Source: Ardenticatenaceae bacterium (GTDB taxonomy: Bacteria; Chloroflexota; Anaerolineae; Promineifilales; Promineifilaceae). Taken from it: 64,000 nucleotides of DNA. The stretch lies in the NCBI GenBank assembly GCA_020634215.1, contig JACKCD010000007.1, positions 73,035 to 137,034 of the forward strand. The letters run 5' to 3'. The notes under the pieces were generated by a model. It was not told the origin of the DNA. It ran no database searches and saw nothing but the letters and a program-made list of their open reading frames with translations. Shown one piece after another: positions 59,418-64,000 of the stretch (position 1 is its first letter; each line of letters opens with the position of its first letter). The translations under genes were made by a program, and so were the position numbers.

Positions 59418-61184
59418 ATGCAACAATCATTTCAAAATCGCATCCCAAAAACATCCTCGCTGCGCCGCTATCTGCCCATTCTGCAATGGGCTAGTAGCTA
59501 CCAGCGCAGCGATCTCGTTGGCGACCTGCTGGCTGGCAGCATCGTTGCCATCATGCTTGTTCCCCAAGCCATGGCCTATGCCCTGCTGGCTGGGCTGCCA
59601 CCCCAAGTTGGCCTCTATGCCAGCATTCTCCCCCTCATCATTTATGGGCTGCTCGGCACCAGCCGCACCCTGGCCGTTGGTCCCGTTGCCATCGTCTCCC
59701 TGCTAGTTGCCTCCGGCGTTGCCCCATTAACCGCCACCGATGGCAGCAATTTGCTCCAGCTTGCCCTGACTTTGGCACTACTGGTCGCCATCATCCAGAC
59801 CGTGATGGGGCTGCTGCGCGTTGGCTTTGTAGTCAACTTCATGAGCCACCCCGTTTTGTCCGGCTTCACCAGCGCCGCCGCCCTCGTCATCGGAGCCAGC
59901 CAGATCAAACATTTGCTAGGCATCCGCATCCCCAGCGGTGAATTTTTTGACACCGTGTGGCACGCCCTCACCCACCTAAGCGAGAGCAACCCCGCCACGC
60001 TTATCATCGGGCTGGGCAGCATCGCCATTCTCAGCTTCTTCAAAAACAGCCTGGGCAAATGGCTGCAAAAATGGGGCGTTGCCAAGCATATCGCCCTGCC
60101 CATTGCCAAAAGTGCCCCACTGCTGGTGGTGCTGCTGGGCAGCCTGGCCGTGTGGCTGGGGCAGCTTGACCAAACGGCCAACGTTGCTATCGTCGGCACC
60201 GTTCCCGCCGGGCTGCCGTCGCTCACCTTGCCCAGTTTTGCCCCCGCCGTCTGGCAGGCACTGCTGCCCACGGCACTGGTCATCAGCTTTGTCGGCTACA
60301 TGGAAAGCATCGCCGTAGCTAAATCGCTGGCAAGCAAGCGGCGGCAAAAGGTGGAGCCAAACCAGGAATTGATTGCGCTGGGAATTGCCAACCTGGGGGC
60401 GGCTTTTACTGGCGGCTACCCGGTAACGGGTGGCTTTAGCCGTTCGGTCGTCAACTATGATGCCGGTGCCAACACCGGGCTGGCCTCGGTGATCACCGCC
60501 GTGCTGATTGCGCTGACGGTCATTTTTCTCACGCCGCTGTTTTACTTTTTGCCCAATGCCGTCCTGGCGGCCATTGTGCTGGTAGCCGTGGCCGGGCTGG
60601 TAGACATTGCCACGCTGCGCCACGTTTGGCACTACAACAAGGCCGATGCCGCCTCACTGCTGATTACCTTTGGCGCGGTGCTGGCATTGGGCATTGAAAA
60701 CGGGATTTTGGTGGGGGTGGCAACAGCCTTGTTGCTCCACATCTGGCGCACCAGCAAGCCGCACGTGGCGGTGGTGGGGCGGCTGCCCCACAGCGAAATT
60801 TACCGCAATGTGCTGCGCCATCAGGTGGAAACGTGTCCGCACGTGGTGGCGGTGCGGGTAGATGAAAGCCTCTATTTTGCCAATACCAAGTTTTTGGAGG
60901 ATACGATTTGGCAGCTTGTGTATGGGTCGGCGGATGTGGCGGCGGTGGTGTTGATTGGAACGGCCGTTAATCACATTGATGCCAGTGCCCTTGAAACACT
61001 CGAAACCCTCAACCACGACCTGCGCGACGCGGGTGTCACCCTCTACTTTGCCGCCATCAAAGGCCCCGTCATGGACAAACTGCGCGACATCGGTTTTGTG
61101 CAGCAAATTGGCAAAGACCGCTTCTTTATGACCACCCATGATGCCATGCTGACGCTGAACTGCTGGCAAAATGGGAACAAGTAA
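59418..61184 (+). CDS. SulP-family anion transporter with STAS domain
   Basis: 588 residues. Ten to twelve membrane helices (about 35-430) with the SulP signature region V-P-Q-A-M-A-Y-A-L-L-A-G-L-P-P-Q-V-G-L-Y (about 53-72), then a cytoplasmic STAS domain (about 450-575, including A-V-R-V-D-E-S-L-Y-F-A-N and N-H-I-D-A-S-A-L). The family carries sulfate, bicarbonate or other anions, coupled to H+ or Na+. In this sulfur-related setting sulfate is plausible, while the Pho-like promoter box hints at control by another anion. The stop codon is supplied by repeat H. Confidence 0.94.
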   Translation: MQQSFQNRIPKTSSLRRYLPILQWASSYQRSDLVGDLLAGSIVAIMLVPQAMAYALLAGLPPQVGLYASILPLIIYGLLGTSRTLAVGPVAIVSLLVASGVAPLTATDGSNLLQLALTLALLVAIIQTVMGLLRVGFVVNFMSHPVLSGFTSAAALVIGASQIKHLLGIRIPSGEFFDTVWHALTHLSESNPATLIIGLGSIAILSFFKNSLGKWLQKWGVAKHIALPIAKSAPLLVVLLGSLAVWLGQLDQTANVAIVGTVPAGLPSLTLPSFAPAVWQALLPTALVISFVGYMESIAVAKSLASKRRQKVEPNQELIALGIANLGAAFTGGYPVTGGFSRSVVNYDAGANTGLASVITAVLIALTVIFLTPLFYFLPNAVLAAIVLVAVAGLVDIATLRHVWHYNKADAASLLITFGAVLALGIENGILVGVATALLLHIWRTSKPHVAVVGRLPHSEIYRNVLRHQVETCPHVVAVRVDESLYFANTKFLEDTIWQLVYGSADVAAVVLIGTAVNHIDASALETLETLNHDLRDAGVTLYFAAIKGPVMDKLRDIGFVQQIGKDRFFMTTHDAMLTLNCWQNGNK

Positions 61185-61245
61185 CAAGTAACAGGTGGCA
61201 AGTTTCGTCAGCAAACACGACTTGCCACCTGCAACTTGCTACCCT
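61173..61245. repeat. Inverted repeat, family H
   Basis: ACAAGTAACAAGTAACAGGT...GGCAAG faces CTTGCCACCTGCAACTTGCT. It overlaps the SulP stop codon. Confidence 0.85.
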
Positions 61246-61289
61246 GCAAAACCATGTGCAATTGCCCCTATCTCGGCTAAACTGGGGGT

Positions 61290-62723
61290 ATGATGCAAAC
61301 GCTCCCTGTTCCCAACTTTCGCCGCCAAGCCTTCATTTTCATCACCCTCATCGGGCTGCTGCTCCTGCGCCACCTTCCCATCGCTGCCCAGGCACCCGCC
61401 TGTCCCCCCACCCTCAGCTTCACCACCATCCCTCCCTACGGCAGTTCAGACAGCCTAACCGGCCAGGCAGATTGCATCGTACCGGCCGACTACAAGGTTG
61501 CCGTCTACATTTATGTCGGAGGGTGGTGGAACAAGCCCACCTTTGCCGCCCCGCTCACCGACATTCAGGCCGACGGTAGTTGGACAGCAACCATCGTCAC
61601 CCACCCCAACGATGTCAACGCCAGCCAAATTGCTGCCTTTTTACTGCCCGTTGGCTATGCCCCGCCCCTCATCAGCGGCGACCCCTTTTTGCCCCAAGCC
61701 GTGGGCGACAACAGCGCAGCCACCGCCTACACGGCACGCACGGCCCCAGGTAGTCTCTCTTTTTCTGGCTACACCTGGAACATCAAAACCAGTGCCAGCC
61801 TGGTTGGGCCAGGCCCCAACTACTTTTCTGACAATGTATGGGTGGATACAAACGGCCGTTTGCACCTCAACATCCATCAACAAGACAACAACTGGCACAG
61901 CACCGAAATCGTCCACACCGCCCCCTTTCCCCTCGGCTACGGCCGCTACAGCTTCGCCCTTGCCAGCCCCGTCGCCCAGCTCGACCCCAACGTTGTGCTT
62001 GGGCTATTCACCTGGGACAGCAGCGCCCCCGAACACGCCTACCGCGAAATTGACATCGAAGTTGCCCGCTGGGGCAACGCAAACGACCCCACCAACGCCC
62101 AATACGTTGTCCAGCCTTACACAAACAGCGGCAACCTGCGCCGCTTCACCACGGGCAGCAGTGCCACCAGCCTCCACCGCTTCACCTGGTGCCCCGGCAA
62201 AGCCCTGTTCGACAGCTACAGCGGCCTCACCCCCACCCCCAACAACCTCATAGATGCCTGGCAAAACAGCGGCAGCGACGTGCCGCCTGCCGACACCGAC
62301 CGCGAAGTTAGCCCCCACCTCAATTTATGGCTGATGAACGGCAGCGCCCCCAGCGACGGGCAGCCGGTAGAAATCATCATTGACCATTTTGCCTATGAAC
62401 CGCTGGTTGAGCAGCTTCCCCCTGCTGCTGATGTTGCCATTCAACTCAATAATGGCGTTACTCTTAGTTGGACGGCCGTTTCTGGAGCCGCCAGCTATGA
62501 ACTATGGCACCACAGCAGCAACTTCTACTTTACCCCGCCTGCAACCGCTTGCGCCCAAGCTGCCAACTGCACCATCACCACCGATCCCGCTGCTAACCCC
62601 GCCAGCACCGACCAAGCCAGCTATCTTGTTCGCCCCGTCAACCACTGCGGCACCGCCGCCACCCAACTCTCCAACCGCGTTGGCAGCTTCAGCTTCACCC
62701 TCATACCAGGTACCGACTCATGA
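61290..62723 (+). CDS. Secreted glycoside hydrolase family 16-like protein
   Basis: 477 residues with a signal peptide (about 1-35, cleavage after A-A-Q). An N-terminal beta-domain (about 38-135) precedes a concanavalin-like jelly roll (about 145-395) carrying the GH16 catalytic motif E-I-D-I-E at 253-257. This is followed by a C-terminal fibronectin-III-like domain (about 395-475: G-V-T-L-S-W-T-A-V-S-G-A-A-S-Y-E-L). GH16 enzymes cleave beta-1,3/1,4-glucans or galactans; the specificity is not decidable. Its stop overlaps the epimerase start (ATGA). Confidence 0.85.
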   Translation: MMQTLPVPNFRRQAFIFITLIGLLLLRHLPIAAQAPACPPTLSFTTIPPYGSSDSLTGQADCIVPADYKVAVYIYVGGWWNKPTFAAPLTDIQADGSWTATIVTHPNDVNASQIAAFLLPVGYAPPLISGDPFLPQAVGDNSAATAYTARTAPGSLSFSGYTWNIKTSASLVGPGPNYFSDNVWVDTNGRLHLNIHQQDNNWHSTEIVHTAPFPLGYGRYSFALASPVAQLDPNVVLGLFTWDSSAPEHAYREIDIEVARWGNANDPTNAQYVVQPYTNSGNLRRFTTGSSATSLHRFTWCPGKALFDSYSGLTPTPNNLIDAWQNSGSDVPPADTDREVSPHLNLWLMNGSAPSDGQPVEIIIDHFAYEPLVEQLPPAADVAIQLNNGVTLSWTAVSGAASYELWHHSSNFYFTPPATACAQAANCTITTDPAANPASTDQASYLVRPVNHCGTAATQLSNRVGSFSFTLIPGTDS

Positions 62724-63919
62724 CCACTCTCCCCAACTTCCGCTCACCCAGCTTCCTGCTTCAACACATCCAAACAACCCTCGACTTCTACCTGCCGCGC
62801 TGCGTTGACCCCAACGGCGGCTTTTTCCATCACTTCCGCGACGATGGCACCGTCTATAACCACGCCACCCGCCACCTCGTCAGCAGCACCCGCTTTGTCT
62901 TCAACTTTGCCACGGCCGGTGCCGCCTTCAGCCGCCCCGACTATCTGGAACTGGCGCGGCACGGCTTACGCTTTATCGAGCAGGCGCATTACAACCCGCA
63001 AACGGGTGGCTACGCCTGGATTTTGCAAAACGGTCGGCCGCTTGATGACACCAACCACTGCTACGGCCTGGCCTTTGTCCTGCTGGCCTACGCCACCGCC
63101 CACAAAGCGGGCATTGGCGAAGCCCGCGCCGGGCTAGACAGTGCCTTTGCCCTGCTGGAAGAACGGTTTTGGGATAACGAATATGGCCTCTACCGTGACG
63201 AATACAGCGGCGATTGGCAGCTTGCCCCCTATCGCGGCCAAAACGCCAACATGCACAGTTGCGAGGCACTGCTGGCGGCATATGAAGCCACAGGTGACGA
63301 CATCTTTTTGCAGCGAGCCTACACCGTTGCCGAAAACATCACCGTACGGCAAGCCAAGCTATCGCAGTCGGAGGGCAACCTGATTTGGGAGCATTACACG
63401 CCCGACTGGCAGATTGATTGGGAATACAACAAAGACGACCCGCAGCACCGCTTTCGGCCGTGGGGGTTCCAGCCGGGCCACCAAACGGAGTGGGCGAAGC
63501 TGCTGCTGATTTTGGCGCGGTATCGGCCGGCCGACTGGCAGTTGGTGCGGGCGGAAGCGTTGTTTAAAACGGCCGTTCCCGCCAGTTGGGACAGCGAAAA
63601 CGGCGGCCTTTATTACGGCCTCCACCCCCACGGCGGCATCTGCGACAGCGATAAATATCATTGGGTGCAGGCCGAAACCATGGCCGCCGCCGCCCTCCTC
63701 GCCCAGCGCACCGGCAACCCCAGCTATTGGCAATGGTACGACAACATTTGGCGCTATTGTTGGCAACATTTCATTGACCACCAGCACGGCGCTTGGTACC
63801 GTATCCTCAGCCGCGACAACCGCAAATATTCTGACGAAAAATCTCCGGCCGGCAAAACCGACTACCACACCATCGGTGCCTGCTTTGAAATCATCCACAG
63901 CTTAACCCAACAGAGCTGA
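62720..63919 (+). CDS. N-acylglucosamine 2-epimerase (AGE) family isomerase
   Basis: 399 residues, (alpha/alpha)6 barrel. Conserved features: early G-G-F-F-H-H-F (about 34-40), R-F-V-F-N-F-A (about 59-65), N-A-N-M-H-S-C-E-A-L-L-A-A-Y (about 174-187), G-F-Q-P-G-H-Q-T-E-W-A-K-L-L (about 252-265) and the late H-W-V-Q-A-E-T-M, which bear the catalytic His pair. The pattern is closest to mannose/aldose-ketose isomerases (YihS-like) rather than true AGE. It may convert sugars released by the adjacent GH16-like enzyme. The last gene of the run, closed by a terminator. Confidence 0.9.
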   Translation: MTTLPNFRSPSFLLQHIQTTLDFYLPRCVDPNGGFFHHFRDDGTVYNHATRHLVSSTRFVFNFATAGAAFSRPDYLELARHGLRFIEQAHYNPQTGGYAWILQNGRPLDDTNHCYGLAFVLLAYATAHKAGIGEARAGLDSAFALLEERFWDNEYGLYRDEYSGDWQLAPYRGQNANMHSCEALLAAYEATGDDIFLQRAYTVAENITVRQAKLSQSEGNLIWEHYTPDWQIDWEYNKDDPQHRFRPWGFQPGHQTEWAKLLLILARYRPADWQLVRAEALFKTAVPASWDSENGGLYYGLHPHGGICDSDKYHWVQAETMAAAALLAQRTGNPSYWQWYDNIWRYCWQHFIDHQHGAWYRILSRDNRKYSDEKSPAGKTDYHTIGACFEIIHSLTQQS

Positions 63920-63944
63920 ACGGTTTGGCAAACCGTTCAGCTTT
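63915..63944 (+). terminator. Rho-independent-like terminator
   Basis: The 12-bp perfect arms GCTGAACGGTTT (63915-63926) and AAACCGTTCAGC (63930-63941) with a GGC loop are followed by TTT. The left arm overlaps the stop codon of the epimerase gene. The last 56 nt of the window show nothing. Confidence 0.8.
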
Positions 63945-64000
63945 CCCATATGTATAGGGCGATTGCATACGCTTAATTTGCGCTTCACCTACTGCCTAAC

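Larger units (their letters stand above)
201..63577. repeat. Dispersed palindrome AACGGCCGTT (HIP1-like)
   Basis: A perfect 10-bp palindrome occurs about 100 times by my eye count between 201-210 and 63568-63577. Chance expectation for a given 10-mer in 64 kb is well below one. Most copies are inside genes and in all three frames, giving peptide words T-A-V, N-G-R and (K/E)-R-P-F. Many are extended to GAAACGGCCGTTTC. Examples are 711, 2910, 12402, 27589, 36249, 42350, 50029, 57110 and 60959. Copies are missing from 37.1-40.2 kb (helicase), from the isocitrate dehydrogenase gene, and from most of the hydrogenase large-subunit gene. Precedent for the pattern is HIP1 of cyanobacteria; the function here is unknown. 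Confidence 0.95.

Overview
The window is a gene-dense, high-G+C chromosomal segment of a bacterium, most likely a member of the Chloroflexota (Anaerolineae/Ardenticatenia-like). This is inferred from the gene types: two large SARP/BTAD-AAA-TPR regulators, a STAND NTPase, a monomeric isocitrate dehydrogenase, GT4 glycosyltransferases, GVYG-repeat secreted proteins and many SpoIIE/histidine-kinase proteins. No rRNA, tRNA, CRISPR array, transposase or phage gene was seen. Two features run through everything. One is the perfect palindrome AACGGCCGTT, about 100 copies by eye, mostly inside genes and in all reading frames. The other is a set of a dozen or so families of intergenic inverted repeats built of short tandem units, which often supply the stop codons of the genes they abut.

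Left part (1-16.8 kb, all minus strand): a truncated P-type cation ATPase; a glycine-rich membrane protein; a nitrilase-family amidohydrolase; a DUF1801 protein; a TPR protein; an ABC exporter with two or three glycosyltransferases (one fused to an APH-type kinase domain), which look like a surface-glycan cluster; a NarL-type response regulator with its histidine kinase; a Baeyer-Villiger-type flavin monooxygenase; and monomeric NADP isocitrate dehydrogenase.

Middle (17-37 kb): a broken STAND/TPR ATPase; an RraA-like/DapA-like aldolase pair facing a URO-D-like protein; a 1160-residue BTAD activator diverging from a small protein and a lipoprotein; an ICMT-like methyltransferase; a SpoIIE phosphatase-HATPase-STAS fusion; a seven-or-more-TM sensor-like protein; three secreted proteins (one a HEXXH metalloprotease); and two neighbouring genes whose 5' halves (33.7-34.75 kb) are full of frameshifts.

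At 37.1-40.2 kb lies an A+T-richer single gene for a large SF2 helicase with a possible C-terminal nuclease domain. It has no AACGGCCGTT copy and is probably a horizontally acquired defence-type gene.

Right part (40.5-64 kb, nearly all plus strand): an ArsR repressor with a clear operator; an octaheme cytochrome of the tetrathionate-reductase family; a heptaheme cytochrome fused to a cytochrome b membrane domain; and two YeeE/YedE thiosulfate-type transporter halves, one with a rhodanese-like tail. These form a sulfur/electron-transfer group. After two unrelated genes comes an eleven-gene operon for a complex I-like membrane-bound [NiFe] hydrogenase with its HycI-type protease. It has antiporter-like subunits, NuoA/B/C/D/H/I/K homologues and all four nickel-ligand cysteines. 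A malic enzyme gene is translationally coupled to its end. A SulP transporter preceded by four 11-bp-spaced repeats resembling a Pho box follows, then a GH16-like secreted protein and an AGE-family epimerase, closed by a strong terminator. The inferred physiology is a facultative or anaerobic organism that can dispose of, or gain, electrons through H2, quinones and sulfur oxyanions.
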